The notes: a model not told the origin generated them from the sequence alone. A stretch of DNA of 64,000 bases from Terriglobia bacterium (GCA_020073525.1 JAIQFA010000017.1:1-64000), one strand, 5' to 3'. Shown: positions 32,778 to 42,850, numbered from the stretch's first letter. Made by a program: numbers and translations.

Positions 32778-33596
32778 ATGATGACTTTAGTCTGGCTGCG
32801 CGTTGCGCTCATCTGTTATGCCGCGGGATTGCTCTATGCCTTGGTGGCGTTGACTCGCACCTCGGAAATCCTGAGCAAAGTCGCACTCCATGCCTCTTAC
32901 CTCGGCATGGTGTTTCATCTGGTTTCGCTGACCGAAGCGGTCGTGGAGACCGGCCAGCTCGCCTCGGCTTCGGTGCACAATTCGGAGTCGCTGCTGGCTT
33001 TCCTGATCATGGTCGTCTTCATGCTTGCCTATCTGATCTATAAGACGACCACCCCGGGTATCGTGGTTTTCCCCTTGGTCTTTCTGCTGACCTTCGTCGC
33101 CGCCACCGGTCAGCAGCCGCTCGTCTTTGCCTCGGATGTCGTGAAGAAGGGCTGGCTCGCCGTGCATATCCTCATGATCTTCACCGGATACGCGGCCCTG
33201 TTCCTCAGTTTTGGCGCCAGCCTCCTCTACCTCATGCAGGAACGCGCCCTGAAATCCAAGAGTCCGAGCGGAATGTTTTCGCGACTGCCCGCCCTCCAGA
33301 CCATTGACGATATCGGCTACCGCTCGCTCATGCTCGGATTTCCTTTCATGACATTGGGCCTGATCGCCGGTTCGGTGGTCGCCGAATCCACCTATGGTCA
33401 CATTGATTTTTCCGATCCCAAGATTCTGCTTTCCGTTCTGATGTGGGCCGTATATCTGCTGATGGTATTCACGCGGCTGAATGCCGGGTGGCGCGGACGC
33501 CGGGCCGCCTTGCTGGCCAGTGCCGCGTTCGTCGCGGCCATCGTGGCCTGGATCGCCAACTACTTCAGCGGAATGCACAGGTTTATCGCCTCATGA
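32778..33596 (+). CDS. HemX/CcsA-like cytochrome c assembly-type membrane protein
   Basis: 272 residues with about eight hydrophobic helices. The GWLAVHILMIFTGYAALFLS segment matches the conserved helix of HemX/CcsA/CcmC proteins. The WWD loop of heme handlers is not obvious, which favours HemX. HemX-like proteins sit with hemA in many genomes and affect glutamyl-tRNA reductase levels. Its TGA overlaps the hemA ATG (ATGA), so they are coupled. Confidence 0.82.
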   Translation: MMTLVWLRVALICYAAGLLYALVALTRTSEILSKVALHASYLGMVFHLVSLTEAVVETGQLASASVHNSESLLAFLIMVVFMLAYLIYKTTTPGIVVFPLVFLLTFVAATGQQPLVFASDVVKKGWLAVHILMIFTGYAALFLSFGASLLYLMQERALKSKSPSGMFSRLPALQTIDDIGYRSLMLGFPFMTLGLIAGSVVAESTYGHIDFSDPKILLSVLMWAVYLLMVFTRLNAGWRGRRAALLASAAFVAAIVAWIANYFSGMHRFIAS

Positions 33597-34912
33597 GATT
33601 CCAGCTCATCGGCGTCAATCACAAGACCGCGCCCGTCGAAGTACGCGAGCGCCTGGCCATTCCCGAATCGCGTTTGCCCGACGCATGTAAGAAGCTGGCC
33701 GAGCATCCATCGGTTGCGGAAGGCATGATCGTCTCGACCTGCAACCGTGTCGAATTCATCGCCAACATGAGGAATGGCACCGGCGACCTGCGCGAATTCC
33801 TGCGCGAATATTTCGAGACCGATCTCAGCCAGTTTGAAACTCATCTCTATGAATTCCGCGAAGATGAGGCCGTCCGCCACATTTTCCGAGTAGCGGCCAG
33901 CCTCGATTCCATGGTCGTCGGCGAACCCCAGATCCTGGGACAGGTCAAGGAAGCCTATGCCACGGCCCGCGCTGTCGGAGCCGTGCGCGCACAACTCGAT
34001 CAGCTGCTCACCCGGGCATTTGCCGTAGCCAAGCGCGTCCGTACCGAAACCGCCGTCGGATCGTCGTCGGTTTCGATTGCTTCGGTAGCCGTCGAACTGG
34101 CCGAGAAAATCTTCGGGAACCTGCATGGGAAGAACGTCTACTTGGTGGGAGCTGGGAAGATGAGCGAATTAGCGGCCCGGCATCTGCTCGCGCACGGCGC
34201 CGCATCTCTCTTTGTCGCCAATCGTACCTACGACCGCGCCATTCGTCTGGCGCAGAAATTTGACGGGCAGGCGATCGAATTCAGCCGACTCTACGACACC
34301 TGCGATCGCGCCGACATCGTGATTACCTCCACCGGCTCGCCGCACTTTATCTTCCGGCGCGAACACGGCGAAAAGCTGATGGCGCTGCGCAAGAACAAGC
34401 CCATGTTCTTCATCGATATCGCCGTGCCGCGCGACGTTGATCCGGAAATGAACAAGCTTGACGGCCTCTTTGTCTATGACATCGACGATCTGCAGCAGGC
34501 GGTGAGTTCCCACGTCGCCGACCGCAAGAAGGAAGCGGAAAAGGCGGAGGCGATCGTCAATGGCGAAGTCGACAAATTCCACGCCCGCTTGCAGACTCTC
34601 GACGTGGTTCCGACCATCGTCAGCCTGCAAGACCATCTGGAAACGATCCGTCAGGCCGAGATTGATCGCGTTCGAGGACGTCTCGGTACGATGACGACCG
34701 ACCAGGAACTCGCCGTCGAAGCGCTCACTCGGGGAATCGTCAACAAAATCATGCACACTCCCATCAGCACACTGAAAACCGCCGCGCGCGATCCCGAGTC
34801 CACGACTGTCATCGAACTGGTGCGTCGCCTCTTCAACCTGCACGAGGACGGAGACAAAGCCAGCGCTTCGAAGTCTGGTCGAGGGAACTCAGATAAAGGA
34901 AACCAAAACTGA
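33593..34912 (+). CDS. hemA: Glutamyl-tRNA reductase
   Basis: 439 residues from ATG 33593. Catalytic Cys50 lies in STCNRVEF, with [13 protein letters not shown] at the start, [12 protein letters not shown], the NADPH-binding [25 protein letters not shown] and VPRDVDPE, then the dimerisation helix end. It makes glutamate-1-semialdehyde, the first committed step of C5 heme synthesis. It overlaps both neighbours and is part of the run hemX-like, hemA, hemC, hemD. Confidence 0.96.
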   Translation: MRFQLIGVNHKTAPVEVRERLAIPESRLPDACKKLAEHPSVAEGMIVSTCNRVEFIANMRNGTGDLREFLREYFETDLSQFETHLYEFREDEAVRHIFRVAASLDSMVVGEPQILGQVKEAYATARAVGAVRAQLDQLLTRAFAVAKRVRTETAVGSSSVSIASVAVELAEKIFGNLHGKNVYLVGAGKMSELAARHLLAHGAASLFVANRTYDRAIRLAQKFDGQAIEFSRLYDTCDRADIVITSTGSPHFIFRREHGEKLMALRKNKPMFFIDIAVPRDVDPEMNKLDGLFVYDIDDLQQAVSSHVADRKKEAEKAEAIVNGEVDKFHARLQTLDVVPTIVSLQDHLETIRQAEIDRVRGRLGTMTTDQELAVEALTRGIVNKIMHTPISTLKTAARDPESTTVIELVRRLFNLHEDGDKASASKSGRGNSDKGNQN

Positions 34913-35847
34913 TGGCCCGCCTGCGCATCGGCTCCCGCGGCTCCCAACTCGCTCTCTGGCAGGCCCATCACATTTCCGACCTGCTACGCGCTCAGGGCCA
35001 CACGGTGGAACTCGAGATCATCAAGACCACAGGCGACAAGATCACCGACGTCGCCCTCGCGAAAGTCGGCACCAAAGGCATGTTCACCAAGGAAATCGAA
35101 GAAGCCCTGGTGGAAAATCGCGTCGACCTCGCTGTACACAGCCTGAAAGACCTGCCCACGGAACTGGCCTCCGATTTCGAAATTGCTGCCGTCACCACCC
35201 GCGAAAATCCACGCGACGTTTTCTGTTCCGTGAAGTTTGCCGGCATCGAAGAATTACCCCAGCAGGCGAACGTCGGCACCAGCAGCCTGCGCCGCCAAGC
35301 CCAGTTGATGGCGGTTCGTCCGGACCTGCACATTCATCCACTCCGTGGCAACGTGGACACGCGCCTGCGTAAGCTTGAGGCCGGAGAGTACGATGCCATC
35401 ATTCTGGCCGCCGCCGGACTGAACCGCTTGGGAAAAACGCAACTGGTTCGTCAGGTCATCCCAGCAGAAGTGATGACCCCCGCTGCCGGACAAGGCGCCC
35501 TGGGCATCGAGATTCGCAACGGCGACAGCACAACGCGGGCACTGCTCGCCTTTCTGGATGACGCCGCCGCCCGCGCCACGACCACCTGCGAGCGCGCCCT
35601 GCTCAACAAACTAGGCGGCGGCTGCCAAGTCCCGATCGGAGCCTTTGCCGAGGTAATAGCAGGCCGCATTCGTTTGAGTGCCTTGGTCGCGCATCCCGAC
35701 GGAACCAAGGTTCTCCGCGAAACCCGCGAGGGTGATGATCCCGTGCGCCTGGGCGAAGAAGTAGGCGAGACGCTCTTGCGCAGGGGCGGCGATGTTATTC
35801 TCGAAGAAGTCTACGGCGAAGGCTTCGCTCTACCGCAACAACCATGA
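34912..35847 (+). CDS. hemC: Porphobilinogen deaminase
   Basis: 311 residues. [14 protein letters not shown] start, [14 protein letters not shown]-type loop [32 protein letters not shown] and [12 protein letters not shown] with the dipyrromethane-attaching Cys at about 238. It polymerises four porphobilinogen units to hydroxymethylbilane. The ATG shares its A with the hemA TGA. Confidence 0.96.
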   Translation: MARLRIGSRGSQLALWQAHHISDLLRAQGHTVELEIIKTTGDKITDVALAKVGTKGMFTKEIEEALVENRVDLAVHSLKDLPTELASDFEIAAVTTRENPRDVFCSVKFAGIEELPQQANVGTSSLRRQAQLMAVRPDLHIHPLRGNVDTRLRKLEAGEYDAIILAAAGLNRLGKTQLVRQVIPAEVMTPAAGQGALGIEIRNGDSTTRALLAFLDDAAARATTTCERALLNKLGGGCQVPIGAFAEVIAGRIRLSALVAHPDGTKVLRETREGDDPVRLGEEVGETLLRRGGDVILEEVYGEGFALPQQP

Positions 35848-35883
35848 AACAATCGCCCATCCAAGAATTGTCACTTATTAAGA

Positions 35884-35915
35884 ATTGTCATCCTGAGCGA
35901 AGCGAAGGACCTGCT
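35884..35915. repeat. Dispersed repeat, family G, copy 2
   Basis: Matches 23526-23557 with one mismatch. It lies in the 144-bp gap between hemC and hemD, which otherwise holds no motif I can name apart from a weaker repeat of AAGAATTGTCA just upstream. Confidence 0.75.
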
Positions 35916-35991
35916 GTTTGTCGCCCATATTCCAATTAGCGGGAAGGAAGATTCAAGCTAAGAGCCAAAAGGTAAGAGCTAAAGGCCAAGC

Positions 35992-36798
35992 ATGCGCAAG
36001 CCCAACGAAAAATACCCTCTCGCCGGAACCCGGATTCTAGTCGGTCGCGCCCGCCATCAGGCCGGCAGCCTTTCCGCCAGCCTGCGCAGTCTGGGCGCTT
36101 CCATCGTTGAAATCCCTTTCATCGAAATTCGCAAGCCGCAGTCCTACCAGCCACTCGACGATGCTCTGAAAAATATCAAGGCCTACGACTGGCTCATTCT
36201 GACCAGCGCCAACGGCGTCGAAGCAACGTGGGAGCGACTCCGCAAACTTCGCATCGCGCCCCGGAGCCTCAAGAAGCTCCAGATCGCCGCCATCGGACCC
36301 GCGACCAAGAAGGCGATCGTGAAGCATGGCCTGAAGGTCAAGATGGTGCCCGAGGAGTATGTCGCCGAGTCGGTGGTGAAGGGGTTGCGCGACAAGATCA
36401 ACGGCAAGCGCGTGGTGCTGATCCGAGCGAAAGTCGCACGCGACGTGATTCCAGAAGAACTGCGCGCAGCCGGAGCGCATGTGGATGTCGTCGAAGCCTA
36501 CGAGACCGTGGTACCCGAGAAATCACGTGCGCGTCTCCGTGCGCTGATGAAGAATGCCACTCGTCGTCCGCACGTCGTCACGTTTACCAGTTCCTCGACT
36601 GCGAAGAATTTTGCCGAACTGCTGGGCAAGGTCGCGCCCAGTTCACTTCGCGGCGTCCAGTTTGCTTCGATTGGTCCGGTAACTTCGGCGACTTTGCGCG
36701 AATTGGGGATGCCGGTGGCGCTGGAGGCCCGCGAATTCACCATGGGTGGATTGATCCGCGCGATCGTCCTCGCCCGCTACGCCGAGGCTTTGGTGTAG
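35992..36798 (+). CDS. hemD: Uroporphyrinogen-III synthase
   Basis: 268 residues. The two-lobe HemD pattern is seen in LAGTRILVGRARHQAGSLSA, IPFIEIRKP, YDWLILTSANGVEATWERL, AAIGPATKKA, VVLIRAKVARDVIPEELRAA, VTFTSSSTAKNFAELLG and FASIGPVTSATLRELG. It closes hydroxymethylbilane to uroporphyrinogen III. Its TAG stop is formed by the GTAG head of a REP unit (36795-36859), so the C-terminus has been set by the repeat. Confidence 0.92.
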   Translation: MRKPNEKYPLAGTRILVGRARHQAGSLSASLRSLGASIVEIPFIEIRKPQSYQPLDDALKNIKAYDWLILTSANGVEATWERLRKLRIAPRSLKKLQIAAIGPATKKAIVKHGLKVKMVPEEYVAESVVKGLRDKINGKRVVLIRAKVARDVIPEELRAAGAHVDVVEAYETVVPEKSRARLRALMKNATRRPHVVTFTSSSTAKNFAELLGKVAPSSLRGVQFASIGPVTSATLRELGMPVALEAREFTMGGLIRAIVLARYAEALV

Positions 36799-36859
36799 AG
36801 ACGGGGCTTGCCCCGTCTCCATTGGACGCGGTCGGAGACGCGGCAAGCCGCGTCTCTAC
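36795..36859. repeat. BIME-like REP doublet, family C
   Basis: Two inverted REP units head to head: GTAG + AGACGGGGC-TT-GCCCCGTCT (36795-36819), then, inverted, AGACGCGGC-AA-GCCGCGTCT + CTAC (36835-36859). The GTAG tetranucleotide at each outer end is the hallmark of RAYT-linked REPs. The first overlaps the hemD stop codon. Confidence 0.85.
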
Positions 36860-36899
36860 GAGAAATCAGATACTCTTGCAGTTTTGAATAACCACGAAT

Positions 36900-37571
36900 C
36901 TACTGAGCCTTTGGAGCCGAGACTCCCATCTGCGGATCAATCGCGTCCAGGTAGGCCTGCATGCGCTCCTTCATTTCGGTATGCATGCCGGTAAACTCAA
37001 TTCCGTTGCCCACGCCCGGGTCGCACGTCCGGACCACCGCCGTGATGTTGACGCGTTCCGAGTCAAGCCAGAAGTCGAGGCGCAGCACGGTGCCCAGCGG
37101 AAACGGCAGCATGTTCTCGACGTAGCAGCCGTTGCCGCTCACGTCGGTAGCGTTGATGCGCATCGGCGAATTGATCCGCTCGTCGCGAATTTCCAGGGGC
37201 AGTGACAGCTTGTGCCGGTGCCAGCGCCGCCGGTTCGAGCCGGAAATCGTCACCGTCGCGCCTTCCATGGGCAAGTAGCTCTTCCACGGGCACTCCTGGT
37301 TAGCCACCAACTTCACACCCACCTGATTCTTCTTGACCGGACCGGTGTTCACCACCCAGATCACCGTGCAGCGCGTCTTTTTCTCCTCGCACTGCACCCC
37401 GACCACGTCCCCGACTTTCAGTTCATTGTCTACGCCGGAGATCAGCGCACCCTCGGAGCTGATGTTCTGGGCGCGGGCATGTTGGGAAAAGGGGCGTCCG
37501 TCGGCACTCATCCCCCATATCCGCACTGGCAGGTCCACACTAAGACGGGGTTCGGATTGATGTTCAGGCAT
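36900..37571 (-). CDS. Protein with two PilZ-like domains
   Basis: 223 residues. The N-terminal unit starts EPRLSVDLPVRIWG and has HARAQNISSEGALI; the second starts RRRWHRHKLSLPLEIR and has NATDVSGNGCYVE. RxxxR and D/N-x-S-x-x-G are the c-di-GMP-binding elements of PilZ. RRWHRH in the second domain fits; the first is weaker. It is likely a cytoplasmic c-di-GMP or surface-behaviour adaptor. It stands alone. Confidence 0.82.
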   Translation of the reverse strand: MPEHQSEPRLSVDLPVRIWGMSADGRPFSQHARAQNISSEGALISGVDNELKVGDVVGVQCEEKKTRCTVIWVVNTGPVKKNQVGVKLVANQECPWKSYLPMEGATVTISGSNRRRWHRHKLSLPLEIRDERINSPMRINATDVSGNGCYVENMLPFPLGTVLRLDFWLDSERVNITAVVRTCDPGVGNGIEFTGMHTEMKERMQAYLDAIDPQMGVSAPKAQ

Positions 37572-37689
37572 AACTTATCCTCGTATCCGCTTCCTGCGAT
37601 GATACCGCCCTCTGATGCGCCGCGGTATTGCAAAAGTTAGCCGGTGCAGTAACGAGCGAAGCACTACTTTCGGCACCTGCCCATGTCAT

Positions 37690-38604
37690 TCAGGGACGGT
37701 TTTCAGGGACTGTTTCTGCTAACTGCCGGTAACTGATTACCCGGATCTTCTGCTCCTCCAGGAACTGCCGCAGTTCAGGGGAGGTTAGCAGACGCCGCTC
37801 TTCCTCGCGAGAATCGAGCAATCGCGTGCCCGCCGCGCCCAGGTCGGCGTCGTTGTAGCCGGGGTGGCAAACCCATTCCCAGGTTCCCTCCGGCAGGCTG
37901 GCGAGCGTCTGGCGCAGCAGGGAACTATAGCCCGAGTTCTCGCCCGATCCGGTCTCGATCACTCCCACCACGCCGTCGGGTGTCAGCAGTCCCGCCCTCC
38001 TGGTCCGCTGCAGGAATTGCCCCGAGAACGTGTGCAGCATCCGCACTTGGCCGTAACGCTTCCAGAGGTCCCGCTTGCCTTTGAACTGCCGCGCCGGCAT
38101 CGCCTTCAAGGGAACAAAGGGATTGCGGATGGCGCGCACCCCGCAGATCCGTGCCGCCCGCAGCAGCGCCGTCAGAATCTCGGGGAAAATGTGGGCGTGT
38201 TTGTGGGTGTCGAGGTGCGTTACCTGGACACCGGCGGATTGAAGTTTCCGGATTTGCGCCGTCACTTCCGCGACCAGTTGATCGCGATCAAACCCGCCCA
38301 GCATGGCGCGCGCCGCGAAGGCCGAGAGACTGGTGTAGAACTTTTCCGGTTCTGCCGAGCGAATCGCCAGCAACGTGTCCACCGCGTCTGGCGGCAACAC
38401 CGGCGTTCCGTTGGCCAGCACGACGTGACAGCCCACCGAGAGATTCGGTGCCGAGCGCGCCGCAGTCACCGCGTCCTCGAACGCGCCGCCGCTGGCCATC
38501 AACGTCGTCGACGAGACAACTCCGCCGGCGTGCGTTTCGACGATCGCTCGATTCACTCCCGCGGTCAGACCGAAATCATCGGCGTTGACGATTAACTTGC
38601 GCAC
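37690..38604 (-). CDS. ChbG/YdjC-type carbohydrate deacetylase
   Basis: 304 residues from GTG 38604; the longer frame upstream reads through a repeat. Metal-site motifs: NADDFGLTAGVNRAI at the start and HLDTHKHAHIFPEI in the middle (His and Asp ligands). ETGSGENSGYSSLLRQTL and WEWVCHPGYND follow. Family members remove N-acetyl groups from chito-oligosaccharides or hopanoid-linked and similar sugars. The genuine substrate here is unknown. Confidence 0.85.
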   Translation of the reverse strand: MRKLIVNADDFGLTAGVNRAIVETHAGGVVSSTTLMASGGAFEDAVTAARSAPNLSVGCHVVLANGTPVLPPDAVDTLLAIRSAEPEKFYTSLSAFAARAMLGGFDRDQLVAEVTAQIRKLQSAGVQVTHLDTHKHAHIFPEILTALLRAARICGVRAIRNPFVPLKAMPARQFKGKRDLWKRYGQVRMLHTFSGQFLQRTRRAGLLTPDGVVGVIETGSGENSGYSSLLRQTLASLPEGTWEWVCHPGYNDADLGAAGTRLLDSREEERRLLTSPELRQFLEEQKIRVISYRQLAETVPENRP

Positions 38605-38633
38605 CAAGAAAGTGTAGCAGCCGCGCAGGAGGT

Positions 38634-38710
38634 CAACCACGGAGGGCACAGGGTTGCACGGAGGAGAGCAAGAGGCGCTTGCCTCTGTGTTCCCTGTGTC
38701 CTCTGTGGTT
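38634..38710. repeat. Inverted repeat upstream of the deacetylase
   Basis: CAACCACGGAGGGCACAGGG at the left faces CCCTGTGTCCTCTGTGGTT at the right, separated by a loop with AGGCGCTTGCCT. Same composition family as 20222-20293. Confidence 0.7.
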
Positions 38711-38835
38711 ATGAAGTTGCTTTTGAGCCGGGAGCACGAGTGTGCCGCCGTTTGACCGGCGAGGGAACGGTCCAGTATTCTCAAAATAGTTTCCGCGAGC
38801 GGCAAACCACGCGTCGTTCCATCCCCGCGCGGAGC

Positions 38836-38912
38836 GGGCGGTTAGCTCAGTTGGTTAGAGCGCCTGCCTTACAAGCAGGAGGTCGCAGGTTCGAGTCCTG
38901 CACTGCCCACCA
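38836..38912 (+). tRNA. tRNA-Val, anticodon UAC
   Basis: A full cloverleaf: acceptor GGGCGGT/ACTGCCC, D-arm TTAGCTCAGTTGGTTAGAGC, anticodon stem CCTGC/GCAGG around loop CTTACAA (anticodon TAC), T-arm GCAGG-TTCGAGT-CCTGC, discriminator A and an encoded CCA (38910-38912). 77 nt. Confidence 0.97.
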
Positions 38913-38923
38913 ACTCATCCTAG

Positions 38924-39364
38924 CTAGTGGATGACTAGAACCAAGGTGGCCGAGGTTCCGCCATTCTGGCATCTCATATCCGCGACCGAGTCCTGCGACC
39001 TTACTGAAATCCGCACGCTGCTTCCGGCTGAGCCGCCAAAGGACTCGAAAGTCTGCTGCGTAATCGTGGTCTGAAGATGGTGCGAATCCATGAACGTGGT
39101 TTCCAATGCGCTTCCGTTCCACAGGATCTGCGATTGGGGACTAAACCTGTTCCCGGTTACCTCCAGCAAAACAGATTGCGCATCGCTTTGAATGGCGCCC
39201 GGCACCAGAGAAGTGGTTTGGGGTTGCGGCACCGCGCCTTGACAGCTTTGGAACTCAATCATTGCATTGCAGGTCCAGCCGGATGACACCAGGATCAAGA
39301 CTGCAATGAGAGCAATGCGAACCAAAGGGAGAGGCTTGCAGAAATAAACGAGGCAGGAACGCAT
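38924..39364 (-). CDS. Secreted IPT/TIG-like small protein, hypothetical
   Basis: 146 residues from ATG 39364 (MRSCLVYFCK). The hydrophobic signal is LVRIALIAVLILVSSGW. The mature part holds one Ig-like (IPT/TIG) repeat: SVLLEVTGNRFSPQSQILWN then TTFMDSHHLQTTI. Two Cys (near positions 41 and 49 and again near the end in MRCQNGG) may form a disulfide. A single-domain IPT protein is an odd minimal form. Function unknown. Confidence 0.6.
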   Translation of the reverse strand: MRSCLVYFCKPLPLVRIALIAVLILVSSGWTCNAMIEFQSCQGAVPQPQTTSLVPGAIQSDAQSVLLEVTGNRFSPQSQILWNGSALETTFMDSHHLQTTITQQTFESFGGSAGSSVRISVRSQDSVADMRCQNGGTSATLVLVIH

Positions 39365-39533
39365 ACTGGCCTCCCATACTTCGAGCGCTAATATTTTACG
39401 CTCAAAACGACCGTCGCGCCGTGCGCATCCCGAAGCCGCTTTCCCGGGAATGCAGTTCATCAGCCCGCACAGCAGCTGCAAAAATGGATCTGGCCGAGGC
39501 GAGAGGGTTGAACCACGGCCAGACCCGTGGAGG

Positions 39534-40637
39534 CTATTCAGCGTTACCTCGTTGTTCGCTGCTGGTCGCGGTGATCATGCCGTAGATTCCGTCGGCTTCG
39601 TCATTTGCGCCTGCCGTGAAAAACAACTGGTTGGCGAAACCGCTGGTCGCGTTATCGCCGCCGAAACTCAGCCCCCACAATCCGCCGATCGACAGCGGAT
39701 TGCCAGTGGCGTCCAGCAATGTGCCTTCAAATTTTCCGCTGACCGCGTTGAACGCATTGATGCGTCCATCGCCGAAGTTGCCGATCAGCAGGCGATGGCT
39801 GAACGGACCGAAGTCCCCAGGCGCCTCAGCAATTCCCCAGGGCGCGTTGAAGTACAGGCCATGCTTCAACCGCAGCAGCAGTTTTCCCGAAACATCAAAC
39901 ACGTCAACGTATCCGACTCCGGGGCCGTGATCTTCATCCAACGAGCCGGCTTTACGGTGCGCGAAGGTGACCACGATGTTGCCGCCCACATTCTGAATGC
40001 CGAATGGAGCGTAGTTGAGCGGGAGATTTGCATCGGCGAAACCGCCGGTCACATGCACCGAGTGGAAATGTCCATCAAACACATCCACCGTGCCGCTCAT
40101 GAAGTTCGATGCATACAGCCGCGGACCTGACGAAGTCATCGCCAGTGCGAGCCCTTTGTAGACTGCGTTCCCGGCTCGATTCACTTTTAGGATCGCAGCA
40201 GTCCCATTCACGTTGGGATTCCAGCCGGATATCGTTCCGTCTTCGGTGGCGAAGAGGAAGAACGCCGATTGTCCGGCAGCAACTTCAAACTGGCCGGTGT
40301 AATTGAAGATGGCGCCGGTGGGAGTTCCACCCGGCTGCCCATTGGGCGCGGGAATCGAAACGACCAGCGACTTGGGCGCGCCGGTGCTGTCGTACAGCGT
40401 CGACAGCGAGGTGCCGTTGTCCGAGATCCACCAGGGTGAACCGGATGAGCGCGCCATTCCCCACGGGTTCACGAGGTTGGGATCGATGTTCGGCGCGGGC
40501 GAGGTGCTGGAGTTGTCCGCGGTCAGATCGGTTCTCGTGTAGTGTTGCGCCAGCCCGGAGCTGACGGCGAACAGGATGAAAGTCAAAGTGAGCGCGGCCA
40601 CCCCGGCTGCATGCTTCCAATTTCGTGAGTACGACAT
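39534..40637 (-). CDS. TIGR03118-family secreted beta-propeller protein
   Basis: 367 residues from ATG 40637 with a strong GAGGAG ahead. Signal peptide AALTLTFILFAVSSGLAQ. The repeats DPNLVNPWGMARSSGSPWWI, YTGQFEVAAG, FATEDGTISGWNPNV, YKGLALA, FVDG-like DVFDGHF and LLIGNFGDGRINAFN belong to the TIGR03118 family of unknown function, common in acidobacteria. It is probably an exported NHL-like propeller. Confidence 0.85.
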   Translation of the reverse strand: MSYSRNWKHAAGVAALTLTFILFAVSSGLAQHYTRTDLTADNSSTSPAPNIDPNLVNPWGMARSSGSPWWISDNGTSLSTLYDSTGAPKSLVVSIPAPNGQPGGTPTGAIFNYTGQFEVAAGQSAFFLFATEDGTISGWNPNVNGTAAILKVNRAGNAVYKGLALAMTSSGPRLYASNFMSGTVDVFDGHFHSVHVTGGFADANLPLNYAPFGIQNVGGNIVVTFAHRKAGSLDEDHGPGVGYVDVFDVSGKLLLRLKHGLYFNAPWGIAEAPGDFGPFSHRLLIGNFGDGRINAFNAVSGKFEGTLLDATGNPLSIGGLWGLSFGGDNATSGFANQLFFTAGANDEADGIYGMITATSSEQRGNAE

Positions 40638-41194
40638 AAGTGTTCTCCTCGATGCGATTTCTCGATTGTTTGGAACGAACCTGGGTATCAGTGGAGTGTC
40701 TAGCCCAGGTTCGAACAATTTACGTTAGGCGCAATGCATGGAACGAATTGTCACGAACTTGTAAAGAAACGGTCATATCTTAAGCTGCACTGCCTCCAAG
40801 TTGAGGCTAGCTGGCGGGTTCCGGGACGAAGGGAACGAATCAGATTTGTCGCTATCTCATCCGTCCACCTCTCTCTTTTGCCCGGAGTCACTGCGCTATG
40901 TGGTCGAACATATACTCGCAATCTAGCGGTTCATAAAAAACCTATATCGTATTGTGTAAACAAGGCTTAGCGAAGTACTTGGTCCACGCACCGAACTGCA
41001 AGTCCGTGCCCCCGCAGCGAAGAGCCGGGAAAATCATGACGTACTTTGCAGCGCGAGTTTACAAATCGCGTCCGAACTTGCATCCAACAAAACTGTATTG
41101 GGCGTTCAGTTTCGGATGCTGACCGGCGAAAAATCGTGGAAGCCATCCGAGCGCCGTGTCTTTGAAAACCTTACCCCCCGAGGTGACGGCTGCA
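40638..41194. other. 557-bp gap between two divergent secreted-protein genes
   Basis: The gap contains the RBS/leader of the TIGR03118 gene and of the phospholipase gene. AT-rich segments near 40925-40960 (TATATCGTATTGTG) could be promoters. No ORF, repeat or RNA is convincing. Confidence 0.4.
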
Positions 41195-42634
41195 ATGAAC
41201 AGATTTCGCATCTTGGTATGCGTTAGTGTCGTATTCGCAGTGGGAGGCACTCTCGTCAGTCTCAACGGCTGCGGCGGTGCTGGCAGCAGTCCCGGACAAA
41301 ATCCTCCTCCGCTTGGAACAATCAAGCACGTCGTCGTAATTTTCCAGGAGAACCGCAGCACCGACAATCTTTTCCAGGACCAGGTACTGATCGGCCGCGG
41401 CGCGGACATTGCCGGCAGTGGAAAAGACTCCCATGGCAATACGATCCCGCTGAAGAAGATCAGTCTTGCTGTGGACTACGATCCCGGTCACTCCCACGAT
41501 GCCTTCAACAAGATGTGCGACCTGAATTCGTCGGGACAATGCCAGATGGACGGAGCGGACTTGATTGCCGTTCATTGCAGCCCTGGTGCGAAAGACTGCC
41601 CCGCGCCCGACCTGACGTTTGCCTATGTGGACCCCGTCGAGGCGGCGCCCTACTTCCAGTTGGCCGAGCAGTACACCTTTGCGGACCGCATGTTCCAGAC
41701 CAACCAGGGCCCCAGTTTTCCGGCGCATCAGTTCATCATTTCCGGGACGTCGGCTCCATCCTCCGCAAGCAATCTGTTTGCCTCTGAAAACGCCTACAAT
41801 CCCGGCGGCGGGGCGCCAAACGCGGGATGTGATGCACCTGCGGCGGACAACGTTGCGTTGATCGACCCAACCGGCAACGAAAACTCCAACAGCCCGATCT
41901 ATCCGTGTTTTGAGCACCAGACCCTGACCGACCTGCTGGAGGCGAAAGGGGACGCATGGCGCTATTACACGCCGTCGTCCCCCGCGATCTGGACCGGCCC
42001 CGAGGCCATTCAGCACATCTGCGGACCAAACCAGCCGCCGCCCAATGGCACCGCCTGCGTGGGATCGGATTGGACTAACCATGTAATTCTCAATCAGAAG
42101 CAGATTCTCACCGACATCACCAACAACCAGTTGCAGGATGTGAGTTGGGTGATTCCGGACGGCACGGATTCCGATCACGCCGGAACCAGCGGCACGAGCG
42201 GCCCATCGTGGGTGGCCTCGGTGGTCAATGCGATCGGCAACAGCCCCTACTGGGCCGACACAGCCATCTTCATTACCTGGGACGATTGGGGAGGCTGGTA
42301 CGATCACGTGCCGCCGCCGCAAGTGCTGGTCAATTGCGCGCAGTGGGGATGCGGCTACGTCTACGGCTTCCGCGTCCCGCTGATCGTGGTCTCGCCCTAC
42401 GCAAAAGCGCAATACATCTCGCACGCCCAGCACGACTTCGGCAGCATCTTGAAGTTCATCGAGGGCACGTTCAGTCTGCCGTCGCTCGGCTACGCCGACG
42501 CTGCCGCCGACGACCTCTCCGATTGCTTCAATTTCAATCAAACGCCTTTAAAGTTTCAGACCATCCAATCGCCTTTGAAAGTGCAGGATTTTCTGAACCG
42601 GCACACGGCACCGAAAGACCCGGACGACGACTGA
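41195..42634 (+). CDS. Phospholipase C/acid phosphatase-type phosphoesterase, lipoprotein
   Basis: 479 residues from ATG 41195. Signal FRILVCVSVVFAVGGTLVSL with lipobox LNGC. The phosphoesterase family (PF04185) motifs: KHVVVIFQENRSTDNLF, FADRMFQTNQGPSFPAHQF and FITWDDWGGWYDHVPPP, where Glu, Asn and the Asp/His set bind metal and phosphate. It would act on phospholipids or phosphomonoesters outside the inner membrane. Compared with the usual QENRSFDNYFG, Thr replaces Phe. Confidence 0.87.
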   Translation: MNRFRILVCVSVVFAVGGTLVSLNGCGGAGSSPGQNPPPLGTIKHVVVIFQENRSTDNLFQDQVLIGRGADIAGSGKDSHGNTIPLKKISLAVDYDPGHSHDAFNKMCDLNSSGQCQMDGADLIAVHCSPGAKDCPAPDLTFAYVDPVEAAPYFQLAEQYTFADRMFQTNQGPSFPAHQFIISGTSAPSSASNLFASENAYNPGGGAPNAGCDAPAADNVALIDPTGNENSNSPIYPCFEHQTLTDLLEAKGDAWRYYTPSSPAIWTGPEAIQHICGPNQPPPNGTACVGSDWTNHVILNQKQILTDITNNQLQDVSWVIPDGTDSDHAGTSGTSGPSWVASVVNAIGNSPYWADTAIFITWDDWGGWYDHVPPPQVLVNCAQWGCGYVYGFRVPLIVVSPYAKAQYISHAQHDFGSILKFIEGTFSLPSLGYADAAADDLSDCFNFNQTPLKFQTIQSPLKVQDFLNRHTAPKDPDDD

Positions 42635-42656
42635 TGAAGGCGGGAAGTGAGCGCTC

Positions 42657-42712
42657 GTGGAGGGACGGCCGCCCCCGGCCATCCAAGCCGAGCGTAAGCT
42701 CGGCGCCCTCCC
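42657..42712. repeat. REP pair after the phospholipase gene
   Basis: GTGG followed by AGGGACGGCCGCCCCCGGCC pairs imperfectly, then GCCGAGC-GTAA-GCTCGGC and CGCCCTCCC. GTGG-headed like families A and B. Confidence 0.6.
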
Positions 42713-42850
42713 GCGGGTCACTTTCCACCTCGCTTGCTCTAAAGCGTTTCCGTCAACCATGTACGCGAACGGGAAGCGGCGAGATTCGCTCCCGCCGACA
42801 GCCGAGGACGGTGTTCCTACCTGAGCAGGGCCCTGGGGACGCAGCAAGAT

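Noticed and set aside
37572-37689. Possible terminator or small RNA between the PilZ and deacetylase genes
   Set aside because: No stem with a T-run and no conserved structure could be seen.
41171-42541. A 456-residue open frame on the minus strand
   Set aside because: Antisense shadow of the phospholipase gene; composition is unlike a protein and there is no domain.
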